Shown here: positions 1-8,206 of the stretch, in pieces
Numbering within the stretch: position 1 is the stretch's first letter
Layout of the letters: every line of letters begins with the position of its first letter
Program-made: the position numbers and the translations under genes
Notes under the pieces: model-generated
What the model was told of the DNA's origin: nothing
Databases searched by the model: none
What the model saw: the letters and a program-made list of their open reading frames with translations, nothing else
Origin: WTGJ01 sp965237765
GTDB taxonomy: Bacteria; Chloroflexota; Anaerolineae; Aggregatilineales; Phototrophicaceae
Direction of reading: 5' to 3'
NCBI GenBank assembly: GCA_965237765.1
Contig: OZ250157.1
Location: 1,798,001-1,862,000 of the forward strand
Length of the DNA stretch: 64,000 nt

Positions 1-381
1 GCGCTTCCAACCCGACCAGCTGAAATTCGTGTTCGCGCCGCTGGGCGTGCCGAGGCGAATCTTCTTATGTTCGCCGCCGCTCACCGCGCATTCCACTGTG
101 CCCACTGCCCGCAAATCCGCCTCCAGCAGTTGTTCGGATTCCGGCGTTAGGCTGCGTACTGTGCATTGCGCGCGGTTGATATTGAGGCGGATATCGGCGG
201 ATTCTGCGTCGCCCAGCGCTTCGTCGAAATGGAAGTCCTCCGCATCGGGCGCTCCACTACCAGCTTCACCGCTGATGACTTCGCCGATGCTGCTGAGTCC
301 CTCGCTGACCTGGTCGACCAGCGAACTGAGCGAGAAGGAGAATTCTTTTTCGTAGCGTTTCTTTTTCTTGGTGTCGGTCAT
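1..381 (-). CDS. Hypothetical protein, partial (3' end outside window)
   Basis: The frame is open from an ATG at 379-381 down to base 1, so 127 codons are seen and the C-terminus lies outside the window. An AGGAG sits seven bases before the ATG, which supports this start. The N-terminus is lysine-rich (MTDTKKKKRYEKEF), followed by an acidic, probably helical stretch to about residue 60 and then alternating hydrophobic residues that look like beta strands. No signal peptide or catalytic motif is visible and I do not recognise the family. It is divergent from the gene at 470. The + strand reading frames across this stretch are shadows. Confidence 0.6.
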   Translation of the reverse strand, partial: MTDTKKKKRYEKEFSFSLSSLVDQVSEGLSSIGEVISGEAGSGAPDAEDFHFDEALGDAESADIRLNINRAQCTVRSLTPESEQLLEADLRAVGTVECAVSGGEHKKIRLGTPSGANTNFSWSGWKR

Positions 382-469
382 GTTGCCGCTCCTGAACCTA
401 CTGTTAGGATTGTATACGCAAGATGGCGCGGCAAGTTGCGGTATCTTTGCGGTTTCATAGACTGCGCAT

Positions 470-1159
470 ATGCCCTCCAAGCGAAACGGCCGCGCCTACG
501 CCGGCGAAAGCGCCCTGCACCGTGCCCTCAAGCAACATTACGCCGGCCCGGATGACGAGCAGGAAGCGCGCCGCCATGGCTATGTGATCGATGTCGCGCG
601 CGAGGATGCCTTGGTCGAGATACAAACGGGCAATTTCGCGGCCATCAAACACAAGCTGCAGGTTCTCACGGCGCAGGAAACGGTGCTGCTCGTCTATCCT
701 ATCCAACAAACAAAATGGCTGCTCCGGCAGGATGCGGCCGGCGCGCGCTTGAGCCGCCGCAAATCGCCGCGGCGCGGTCGCCTGGAGGAATGCTTCGGCG
801 AGCTGACGCGCTTCCCGAGCTTGTTGGCCCACCCGAACCTGGCGCTGGAGCTGGCGCTGGTCGAGGTGGAAGAGCTGCGCTGCGCGGATGGTCGCGGCAG
901 TTGGCGGCGGCGCGGCGAGAGTGTGCGCGGGCGTCGCCTGTTGCGTGTGTTGGGGCAATGTCGATTGAGCAGCCCGCGTGATTGCGCCGCGCTGCTCCCG
1001 CCGGATTTACCGTCATCGTTCACAACACGGCAGCTAGCGCGGGCGGCCGGCTTGCGGCGGCGCTTGGCCGGGCAGATGGCCTATTGCTTGCGAGAGATGG
1101 GCGCGTTGGCGGTCGTCGGCAAAATTGGCAACGCCTTTTGCTACGCGCGGGTGGATTGA
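470..1159 (+). CDS. DUF8091-like protein with possible PD-(D/E)XK-type core
   Basis: This 229-residue protein has a compact N-terminal motif at residues 35-62 (YVIDVAREDALVEIQTGNF, then K). It recalls the D...E-x-Q/K core of the PD-(D/E)XK nuclease fold, and I believe it matches the domain of unknown function DUF8091. The middle is arginine-rich, and the C-terminal 60 residues look like a small winged-helix domain (FTTRQLARAAGL, then a helix ending YARVD). No clear ribosome binding site precedes the ATG, so the message may be leaderless or nearly so. The 3' end overlaps the convergent flippase gene by 19 bases. Nuclease activity is inference only; no target or partner is indicated. Confidence 0.7.
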   Translation: MPSKRNGRAYAGESALHRALKQHYAGPDDEQEARRHGYVIDVAREDALVEIQTGNFAAIKHKLQVLTAQETVLLVYPIQQTKWLLRQDAAGARLSRRKSPRRGRLEECFGELTRFPSLLAHPNLALELALVEVEELRCADGRGSWRRRGESVRGRRLLRVLGQCRLSSPRDCAALLPPDLPSSFTTRQLARAAGLRRRLAGQMAYCLREMGALAVVGKIGNAFCYARVD

Positions 1160-2649
1160 GCGAAAGGACCCGGCCGCGGGAGCATTCGCCACAGTATCGT
1201 GAGCAGCTCGCGGTCTTCATCATTCAGCAAGCCGCCCCGCCACAGCGCCAGGGCATACCCACCAATCGCCAGCGGCACGCCCAGCCATGCGCGGCCATCC
1301 CGCAGGAGCCACAACAACGCCGCGACCGCGATCGCTGCCATACCCAGCCGCCCCACGCGCCGCGCCAGCCGCCGCCAGCGGATGCCATAATGCCGCAGCT
1401 GCCAGACCAGCGCCGTCAGCACGAACGCTTCCGCGCAGACCGAAGCGATGGCCACGCCGCGCACATCCCTCCATTGCGTCAGTAGCGCCACATTCAGGGC
1501 GATATTCAGCGAGAGGCTGGCGGCGCGGATGAAGAGCAAGCGCCGCTGCCAATTCTGCATCATCAAGACCTGCGCGAAGATATCGGACGTGATCGCCAGC
1601 GGCGCATACCAGATGAGGATGGCCAGAATCGGGCCACTTTGCTCGAAACCCTCCGCGCGGAAGAGCAGGCGCGTCAGGGCGGGCGCATACGCGCTGATGG
1701 CGATCGCCAGTGGCACGGTCCACAGGAGCATGAAGTAGGACATGCGCTCGGGCAATTGCGGCGCGCGCGCGCCGCCCTGGAGGCGGGCATGCAGCGGGAA
1801 GAGCGCCGTCAGTTGCGGCGTGCCGAGCAGCTCGATCACGCCGAGAATGAGCAGGGCCGCAGCGAACAAGTGGCCGGCGCTCTCTGCGCCTAAATAGCGC
1901 GCGGTGATCTGCTTATCCACCTGGGTAACGCCGAGCGCGAGCAAGCCGTTCAAGCCGATCGGCGCCGCGCTCACGAAGAGGCGCCGCGCGGTGGTGAATG
2001 GAAAGCGCGCCGGCCGCGCGCCGCTCCGCCAGACGAAAGCGTTGAGCGCGAGCGCTCGCAAAGCCGATGCAGCGATGCTGCCCAAATAAACGCCCCGCAA
2101 GCCATAACCCAGCCACAGGGCGCCGCCACCCAACGTGACGAGCGCCGCAATATGCAGCACCGAGACCAGCGCCGTATGCCGCAATTTTTCTTGCGCCAGC
2201 AGCAGATCGTTGCCGATGTTGCCGAAGCAATCCAGGAAGAGGTTGATGCCGATCAGCGCCAGGTAGCCTTGCACCAGCGACTGCTGCTCGAATTCGCCCA
2301 GGCCGGCAGCCAATATCATGAGTGGGTAGGCCAGCGCGGCCAGCGCCGTTTGCATCGCCAGCGCCGCCGACCAGTATTCGCCGGCGCGCCCGGGAACGCG
2401 TGTGACATCGCGCGCGATGATGATGCCCATGCCCAGTGTGCTGAACGCCGCCGCCAGCGCCATCGACGATGTGACCACACCATAGATGCCGTAGAGCTCT
2501 TCCCCCAGCTGGGCGATCAGCACCAGCTGCCAGAGGAAAATGCCGCCTTTGCCGAGGATCGTCGCCAGCGTCAGGGCGCCGGCGTTGCGGGCCGCGCGCT
2601 GCCAATCGGCGCCGCTCGCGCCCTCGTTGGAGTTGGTTTTCGAACTCAC
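1141..2649 (-). CDS. Polysaccharide/lipid flippase (Wzx/MATE-like, MOP superfamily)
   Basis: A very hydrophobic protein of about 502 residues with 12-14 predicted membrane helices and the family-typical opening R-A-A-R-N-A-G, followed by helices with scattered Gly and Pro. It should flip lipid-linked oligosaccharides across the cytoplasmic membrane. The frame is open to a TTG at 2691, which would overlap the upstream UPF0316 gene by 34 bases. I prefer the GTG at 2649 (MSSKTNSNEG), which starts eight bases after that gene's stop. The C-terminal tail is cytoplasmic and arginine-rich. Two GT-C-type membrane proteins and a GT2 glycosyltransferase occur elsewhere in the window, but the substrate cannot be told. 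Start is uncertain; family is secure. Confidence 0.85.
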   Translation of the reverse strand: MSSKTNSNEGASGADWQRAARNAGALTLATILGKGGIFLWQLVLIAQLGEELYGIYGVVTSSMALAAAFSTLGMGIIIARDVTRVPGRAGEYWSAALAMQTALAALAYPLMILAAGLGEFEQQSLVQGYLALIGINLFLDCFGNIGNDLLLAQEKLRHTALVSVLHIAALVTLGGGALWLGYGLRGVYLGSIAASALRALALNAFVWRSGARPARFPFTTARRLFVSAAPIGLNGLLALGVTQVDKQITARYLGAESAGHLFAAALLILGVIELLGTPQLTALFPLHARLQGGARAPQLPERMSYFMLLWTVPLAIAISAYAPALTRLLFRAEGFEQSGPILAILIWYAPLAITSDIFAQVLMMQNWQRRLLFIRAASLSLNIALNVALLTQWRDVRGVAIASVCAEAFVLTALVWQLRHYGIRWRRLARRVGRLGMAAIAVAALLWLLRDGRAWLGVPLAIGGYALALWRGGLLNDEDRELLTILWRMLPRPGPFAQSTRA

Positions 2650-2657
2650 TCCCGCGC

Positions 2658-3191
2658 TCAATGCCAGCGGCGCCGATTCTTCAAAATCCAACCCGCGTGG
2701 ATGTTGCGTTCCTCTTCCAATGCCGTGAAAGCCTTCGGGTTGATCTCCAGGATGATCTGCATCGCTTTCCGCACCTGCTTCATATCAAAGATGCTGCGCA
2801 GCATCGTCACCTGGCCATCGCGCCCTTCGCCCTGCATCTCCGTCACGCCGAAACCCGCCGCCCGCAACGCCACCGCGATATCATGCCCGCCGTTTTGGGT
2901 GATCACGCTCAGGCTTACAAAATGCTTCGTCAGTTGTTCTTCCATCGTCATGCCGATGAAAGTCCCCAGCGATCCACCCAGGCAGTAAGCCACCAGGATG
3001 ATGTAATTGCTCGTGTCTGCGAGTACCCGGGAAAACACAAAAGCGAAAATCAACGCCTCCAGCGCAGATAGACCCGCCGCGATCACCTTCCGGTGCCGCA
3101 CAATCGCCAGCATCTTCACCGTGCTCACCGTATGATTCAGGGCCCGCAATACGATGATCAGGCCAGCCAGAGCGAGCGATTCGAGCCACAT
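2658..3191 (-). CDS. UPF0316 family membrane protein (DUF5698 + DUF2179)
   Basis: This 177-residue protein matches the UPF0316 layout. Three N-terminal membrane helices (about residues 5-22, 38-58, 65-85; DUF5698) are followed by a soluble C-terminal DUF2179 domain (about residues 90-170) with the typical VTEMQGEGRDGQVTML segment, in which a conserved Gly-rich turn precedes beta strands. DUF2179 domains resemble small ligand-binding domains, but the ligand and role are unknown. It lies just downstream of the thioredoxin gene on the same strand (24-base gap) and just upstream of the flippase, so the three may be co-transcribed. Confidence 0.88.
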   Translation of the reverse strand: MWLESLALAGLIIVLRALNHTVSTVKMLAIVRHRKVIAAGLSALEALIFAFVFSRVLADTSNYIILVAYCLGGSLGTFIGMTMEEQLTKHFVSLSVITQNGGHDIAVALRAAGFGVTEMQGEGRDGQVTMLRSIFDMKQVRKAMQIILEINPKAFTALEEERNIHAGWILKNRRRWH

Positions 3192-3215
3192 GGTGATTTC
3201 CTTTGGGAACTTCGG

Positions 3216-3953
3216 TTAGTTGGCGGCCGCCACGGTCGGCGACGTCTGCTGCGCGACGTAATCAATCAACTGCGTGCAAATTTGCCGCAGGGTAGTCTCC
3301 GGCAGGGCGCCGGCCTGGTTGAAAAGCAATTGCCCGCCGGCAAAAGCCATCATCGTCGGGATGCTGGTCACCTGAAATTGCTGCGCCAGCCCCTGGTTGG
3401 CATCGACATCCACTTTGGCAATCCGCAAGCGACCGGCGAATTCGCGCGCCAGCCGATCCAATATCGGCGCGACCATCCGGCACGGACCGCACCACTCCGC
3501 CCAGAAATCCACGAGCACCGGCAGCTCACTATCCAGGACGTCATGTTGGAAGCTGTCGTCCGTTACGGCGAGCGGCGTGTCGCTGGCGCTGGCATCGGCT
3601 GCTGTCGTTGCCGCTGCTTCCGGGTGGGCAGTGCGCTCGGCCTCGCGTACCGCGCCCACCGCCATCTTCACATCCGACGCCCAGGGCCGCGCGCTCCGCG
3701 TGATCGCTTCGCCCGCGTGGATGCCGAGCAGCACCGGTTTGTTGCCGATGCTAAATCGGCTAGCGGCGCTGGGGTTATCGAACGGATTGCACTGCACGAA
3801 TATGATATCGTCGCATTCGTTGGAGGAATTGCGGAATTGCGTCAGGAATTCGCCGCGCGTGCCACTGCCATCGCTGAATAGCAGCAGCATCGGCCCGCCC
3901 GCGCGCAGCAAACGCTCCACTTCCGCCTCGTCAATCTGCTCAATCTCCGTCAT
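3216..3953 (-). CDS. Two-domain thioredoxin; N-terminal domain lacks cysteines
   Basis: The 245-residue protein carries two thioredoxin folds. The C-terminal domain (about residues 130-235) has the full active site FWAEWCGPCRM at 150-160 and the cis-proline SIPT. The N-terminal domain (1-105) keeps the fold pattern (LLLFSDGSGTR, then a KPVLLG cis-proline region) but has no CxxC. The two are joined by an Ala/Thr-rich linker at 107-130. I chose the ATG at 3953 (MTEIEQID) over the longer frame reaching 3992 because a GGAGG/GAGGG purine run precedes it. The role is probably cytoplasmic disulfide reduction; the N-terminal domain may bind a partner rather than do redox chemistry. There is no signal peptide. 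Confidence 0.9.
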   Translation of the reverse strand: MTEIEQIDEAEVERLLRAGGPMLLLFSDGSGTRGEFLTQFRNSSNECDDIIFVQCNPFDNPSAASRFSIGNKPVLLGIHAGEAITRSARPWASDVKMAVGAVREAERTAHPEAAATTAADASASDTPLAVTDDSFQHDVLDSELPVLVDFWAEWCGPCRMVAPILDRLAREFAGRLRIAKVDVDANQGLAQQFQVTSIPTMMAFAGGQLLFNQAGALPETTLRQICTQLIDYVAQQTSPTVAAAN

Positions 3954-4057
3954 CGCACACCGCCCTCGCTCCTCCCGCCATTTTACTCCCATTTGCGTAA
4001 CAGGGGATAGCCGAACGATATCGAGCCCGCTTTCTAATAGGAAACTGATAATCCCGC

Positions 4058-4063
4058 TATAAT
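4058..4063 (+). promoter_or_regulatory. -10 box TATAAT for the restriction-modification operon
   Basis: A perfect TATAAT overlaps the first in-frame ATG (4062) of the downstream gene. If used, transcription would start near 4070, so translation must begin at 4074 or, more likely, 4092. No good -35 box is seen at the usual distance. Confidence 0.45.
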
Positions 4064-4091
4064 GCCTGCGCTCATGGGCAATATACAGCGA

Positions 4092-6845
4092 ATGACGCCA
4101 CAGGAATTCATCGCCCGTTGGCCGCGCGGCACATCATTTCGTGAAAATCAGGACGCGCAAACCTGGTTTTTGGATTTGCTTCGGGTCGTCGGCCATCCGG
4201 ATCCGAACGAATATGGTGATCGGGAAAAGTTCACCTTTGAGAAACCGATCCCCGGCGGCTTTGCCGATGCATTTCATGAAGGCCACTTCGTCTGGGAATT
4301 CAAAGGTGAAGAAGCAAAATTAGCGGGTGCGTTCCAGCAGTGCTTGCGTTACTCCGTTCATCTGAAAACCCCACCCCTGCTCATTGTTTCGTCTTTTCAG
4401 CTGATCAGGATACAAACCAACTTCCGGGGCAAAGAAACCCACCTTCACGAGATCGCCATTGAAGATCTGTATAAACCCGAACCATTGGCCAAGCTGCGCA
4501 ATATTTTCTTCCATCCCGAAGAATTCGAGCCGCAGCGTACGGTCGAAGAGCTGACGGAAGAGACAGCAGAAAAGATTGGCGAAATCGTCGCCGCTATGGA
4601 GCGGGATGACCGCAACGAGGATTCCGAACGACTCGCCCGCTACCTCAACCAGGTCATCTTCTGCCTCTACGCCGAAGATGCTGACGATCTGCTCCCGTCT
4701 GATTCTTTTACAAAAATCGTCAATGCTCATTACAAGGATCCCAATTCCTTCAACCAGGTGGTCAACGACCTCTTCGCCAAAATGGCCGATGGTGGCTACT
4801 TTGGCGCCAGCAAAATCCCCCACTTCAATGGCGATCTCTTCAACCATTCTGACACCGTCGAGCTGAGCGGCACCGCCCTGTTCCACCTGCAGCAAACCGT
4901 CTGGAAGAACTGGCGCGATATCGACCCCTCCATCTTCGGTACCCTCTTCGAGCGCGCCCTCGATGCCTCCAAACGTGCCCAGCTCGGCGCCCACTACACC
5001 GCCGCCGCCGATATCATGCGCGTCATCGATCCTGTCCTCCTCAAGCCCCTGCGCCGCGAATGGGAGGACGTCCAATCGGATGCCGAAAAACTGCTCAAAC
5101 GTGAAAAACGCGCTGATGCCTTTTCAGCGTTGGCCGCCTTCCGCCACCGCCTTGCCACCCTCCGCGTGCTCGACCCCGCCTGCGGCAGCGGCAATTTCCT
5201 CTATCTCGCCCTGCGCGCTTTGCTGGATCTGGAAAAAGAAGTCATCGATTTCGCCGCCCACCATGGCTGGCATGGCTCGAATTCATTCGACCCGCAACCC
5301 ACCATCCAACCCGACCAGTTCCTCGGCATCGAGCTCGATACCTACGCCGCCGAGCTCGCCCGCACCGCCCTCTGGATCGGCTACATCCAGTGGCACCAGA
5401 CCAACGGCTTCCCCTATACTCATTCCCCCCTCCTCACCACCCTGGATACCATCCAACAAAGAGACGCCATCCTCACAACCGACGCCGCCGGCCAACCCAG
5501 CGAACCAGAATGGCCCGCCGCCGAATTCATCATCGGCAATCCGCCTTTTTTAGGAAGAGGCTATTTACGCAATGAACTAGGTGATGAATACACCAATGAC
5601 CTATACACTGTCTATTCAGGCCGACTGCCGAATGCTTCTGATCTATGTTGTTATTGGTTCGAAAAAGCACGTCATATGATTGAAATAGGCAAGTCGAGAC
5701 GTTGTGGTTTATTAGGGACTCAGGGGATACGAGGTCGAGATAATCGGGTGGTTTTGGATCGAATCAAGAAATCTGGCAACATTTTTTTGGCCTATAGGAG
5801 CTTGGAGTGGAAGCTAAGTGGGGCTGCAGTTAACATATCGATAATCGGCTTTGACGATGGTTCGGAACAGGAAAGGCTGCACAATGGAGTATCTGTATCA
5901 GTAGAAATCAATTCTAATTTGTCAATTGGTGTGGATACAGCAGCAGCCAAACCTTTAACCGAAAACCGCAATTTATCATTTGAAGGACAATCACCCAAAG
6001 CGCGCTTCGATATTTCAGAGGAGTTGGCTGCTGAAATTCTCGCGCAACCACTTAACGTAAACGGTAGACCCAATTCAGATGTGGTGCTTCCTGTAATGAA
6101 TGCATCTGATATAACCAAGAAGCATCGAGGTATGTATACAATCAACTTCGGCTTAATGGGATTGGAAGAATCATCCCAATATGAAATGCCTTTTGAATAT
6201 GTCAAGAAACATGTCTGGCCAACCAGGCAGAAAAAATCACAGAAACAGTTCAGAAATCGTTGGTGGCAATATGCGACACCTCGTCCAGCAATGCGTGCAG
6301 CATTGGCCAATTTACAAAGGTTCATCGCAACGCCCCGAGTATCCAAGTATCGAGTGTTTATTTGGGTTAACCCCCCTACTGTTTGTACGGATGCTGTTGA
6401 TGTATTTGCGTTAGATGATGATTATTCCTTTGGTGTTTTACAGAGCAAATATCATAGGATTTGGGCTTCGGATATGGGTACACAATTGCAGAGCAGACCT
6501 CGCTACACCCCCACCACCTGCTTCGAAACCTTCCCCTTCCCAAGGCCAAACGACGAACAGCGCCAGGCCATCGCCGCTGCCGCCAACACCCTCAACAAAC
6601 GGCGCGAGAACTGGCTGAACTCCCACGATGAGCTCGGCCGCCCCTACCTGGAAGGCTCCGCCGAGTTGCGCCGCCGCACCCTCACCAACCTCTACAACCA
6701 AAACCCCACCTGGCTCCAAAATGCGCATGATGAATTGGACGCCGCCGTCGCCGCCGCCTATGGCTGGCCGGCCGATCTATCCGAGCAGGAAATCCTCGCC
6801 CGCCTCCTCGCCTTGAATCTGGAGCGTTCATCAGAAGGAAGATGA
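4092..6845 (+). CDS. MmeI-like type IIL restriction-modification enzyme (fused endonuclease-methyltransferase)
   Basis: A single 917-residue chain that would both methylate and cut DNA. The N-terminus MTPQEFIARW is typical of the MmeI family. The nuclease motif D-x9-E-x-K lies at about residues 59-71 (DAFHEGHFVWEFK), with the spacing I remember for MmeI. A helical spacer follows. The gamma-class methyltransferase has motif I LDPACGSGNFL (about 360) and catalytic motif IV IGNPPF (about 483). The target-recognition part follows, ending in the family motif TTCFETFPFP. From roughly 5545 to 6480, bases are much more AT-rich than on either side, pointing to a swapped recognition module. I chose 4092 because a TATAAT overlaps the ATG at 4062. 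No separate specificity or helicase gene is present, as expected for type IIL. Confidence 0.9.
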   Translation: MTPQEFIARWPRGTSFRENQDAQTWFLDLLRVVGHPDPNEYGDREKFTFEKPIPGGFADAFHEGHFVWEFKGEEAKLAGAFQQCLRYSVHLKTPPLLIVSSFQLIRIQTNFRGKETHLHEIAIEDLYKPEPLAKLRNIFFHPEEFEPQRTVEELTEETAEKIGEIVAAMERDDRNEDSERLARYLNQVIFCLYAEDADDLLPSDSFTKIVNAHYKDPNSFNQVVNDLFAKMADGGYFGASKIPHFNGDLFNHSDTVELSGTALFHLQQTVWKNWRDIDPSIFGTLFERALDASKRAQLGAHYTAAADIMRVIDPVLLKPLRREWEDVQSDAEKLLKREKRADAFSALAAFRHRLATLRVLDPACGSGNFLYLALRALLDLEKEVIDFAAHHGWHGSNSFDPQPTIQPDQFLGIELDTYAAELARTALWIGYIQWHQTNGFPYTHSPLLTTLDTIQQRDAILTTDAAGQPSEPEWPAAEFIIGNPPFLGRGYLRNELGDEYTNDLYTVYSGRLPNASDLCCYWFEKARHMIEIGKSRRCGLLGTQGIRGRDNRVVLDRIKKSGNIFLAYRSLEWKLSGAAVNISIIGFDDGSEQERLHNGVSVSVEINSNLSIGVDTAAAKPLTENRNLSFEGQSPKARFDISEELAAEILAQPLNVNGRPNSDVVLPVMNASDITKKHRGMYTINFGLMGLEESSQYEMPFEYVKKHVWPTRQKKSQKQFRNRWWQYATPRPAMRAALANLQRFIATPRVSKYRVFIWVNPPTVCTDAVDVFALDDDYSFGVLQSKYHRIWASDMGTQLQSRPRYTPTTCFETFPFPRPNDEQRQAIAAAANTLNKRRENWLNSHDELGRPYLEGSAELRRRTLTNLYNQNPTWLQNAHDELDAAVAAAYGWPADLSEQEILARLLALNLERSSEGR

Positions 6846-6847
6846 CA

Positions 6848-7438
6848 ATGAGAGAGGGAACAACTCCGTTCTTTCATTCACAGAAAATCACAGGTACTGA
6901 CAGATATACATGTTCATTAACCATGAGGCTTGGGCATATGCTCCGTATTGCAGAAGAGCTTTTTGGGAAGCGAGATTACAGCTACACACCGATTGGAGTT
7001 GAATTTTACGACGGTGAAAATCCTATGGTTTGGTATCCTGGAAATTGTAAGCATGTTGCTATTCGGTTGAAAGCATCTGCGGAAAACGATGGTCGGCAAG
7101 CTCTTTATCAACTCGCGCATGAAACAGTCCACTTACTTTCACCGACTGGTGGGAATGACTCCAATAATTTCGAGGAGGGTATTGCCACCTGGTTTTCTAA
7201 TCACTACATAAAGAGTTTGGGATTCAAAGAAATTTTATTATGTAATGAGAGGGATAGAGCTTATTTACGTCCCCTGAATTTAGTTAAGCCTTTTCTAGAT
7301 AAAGATCCATGCTGCGTTTGCAGGATTAGAAAGTGTCAGCCTTCATTTTCCGAAATGGATGTAGCGGATATTCGACAGGAGTTTTGTAGTTTGTCTGAAG
7401 AAGACCTGAAATTTCTTGTGGCGAAATTTCAACAATAG
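6848..7438 (+). CDS. Putative HExxH zinc metallopeptidase coupled to the R-M gene
   Basis: A small AT-rich gene (196 residues) whose first possible ATG (6842) overlaps the stop of the R-M gene in ATGA. The ATG at 6848 is better placed, eight bases after AAGGA. Residues 91-95 read HETVH, a zinc-binding HExxH, and acidic residues in NFEEGIATW about 14 positions later could be the third ligand, as in gluzincin-type peptidases. A cysteine cluster CCxCxxxxC follows near residue 156. No signal peptide or membrane helix is seen, so it should act in the cytoplasm. I do not recognise a named family. Coupling to the R-M gene suggests a linked function, but that is inference. Confidence 0.7.
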   Translation: MREGTTPFFHSQKITGTDRYTCSLTMRLGHMLRIAEELFGKRDYSYTPIGVEFYDGENPMVWYPGNCKHVAIRLKASAENDGRQALYQLAHETVHLLSPTGGNDSNNFEEGIATWFSNHYIKSLGFKEILLCNERDRAYLRPLNLVKPFLDKDPCCVCRIRKCQPSFSEMDVADIRQEFCSLSEEDLKFLVAKFQQ

Positions 7439-7491
7439 CGAGGCGTTTTTGTTATGGATACGAATAATCTACACTGCGATTTAGCAGGCCA

Positions 7492-8193
7492 TTAATCCCC
7501 AAGCGCCCCCACAACCCGCAGCACATACTCCGTCCCCGGCAGGATTAACTCGCGCGCCTCCTCACCGGCAAAAGTAACGCAGAGCGGCGCCGGCTCCGCC
7601 CACACATCCTCCGTCGGGAACCAGGCGTGCCCACGCCGCACGCAGATCAGCAAGCCGCGCTCCCCGCCCAGCGCCCGGAATCGTACGCCATCGCCCGCAT
7701 CCCAGACCGGCAGGCTCAACCCCTCTTCGATGACCCGGCAGGATTCCCCGACATCGTCTAGCGCCAGCCCGATCTCGCTGATGCCCAGCAAATGTGCAGC
7801 CGGGTCGAATGCCGAGCCGTCAACCGGCGCACCATCACCCGCCAGGTTGTGCCGCGCGATCAGCTCGCCGATATTGCCATCGGGGTCGCGGAAATAGCAG
7901 GCGTGCGCGTTCCAGGCGCGCCAGTGCATCGTGTCGCCGCCATCCGGCATCGGCAGCAGCGGCGTACGCGCCGCCAGCCAGACCCGTGCCACGTCAAATA
8001 AGTTACTTGGGATATTGATGGCGAAATGGTAAGACGAAGCCGCCCCCTGCCGGAATTCCAGCTCGCTCGCGCCGATCCGCAGCGAAAAAGCATCCTCACG
8101 TTCATCCGCAAGCGGGATCGCCAGCGTCTCACCGTAAAAGTGCCGCAAATCGTCGAGGTATTCCGTTTTCAGGCCGACGTGACGGATTTTCAT
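7492..8193 (-). CDS. VOC (glyoxalase/dioxygenase fold) family protein, two modules
   Basis: This 233-residue protein contains two VOC half-domains: MKIRHVGLKTEYLDDLRHFY at the N-terminus with ACYFRDPDGNIGELIARH near residue 115, and a second, more divergent copy from about residue 140 (GISEIGLALDDV). The start at 8193 is set by GAGGA seven bases upstream; the longer frame only reads back into the thiolase gene. VOC proteins bind a metal and act as lyases, isomerases or dioxygenases; the substrate cannot be told here. It lies 13 bases after the thiolase stop on the same strand, so the two are probably one transcript. Confidence 0.85.
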   Translation of the reverse strand: MKIRHVGLKTEYLDDLRHFYGETLAIPLADEREDAFSLRIGASELEFRQGAASSYHFAINIPSNLFDVARVWLAARTPLLPMPDGGDTMHWRAWNAHACYFRDPDGNIGELIARHNLAGDGAPVDGSAFDPAAHLLGISEIGLALDDVGESCRVIEEGLSLPVWDAGDGVRFRALGGERGLLICVRRGHAWFPTEDVWAEPAPLCVTFAGEEARELILPGTEYVLRVVGALGD

Positions 8194-8206
8194 CCGCAGA
8201 TCCTCA

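Noticed and set aside
2152..2988. A 278-codon + strand frame across the flippase and UPF0316 genes
   Set aside because: Shadow frame spanning two real minus-strand genes and their junction.
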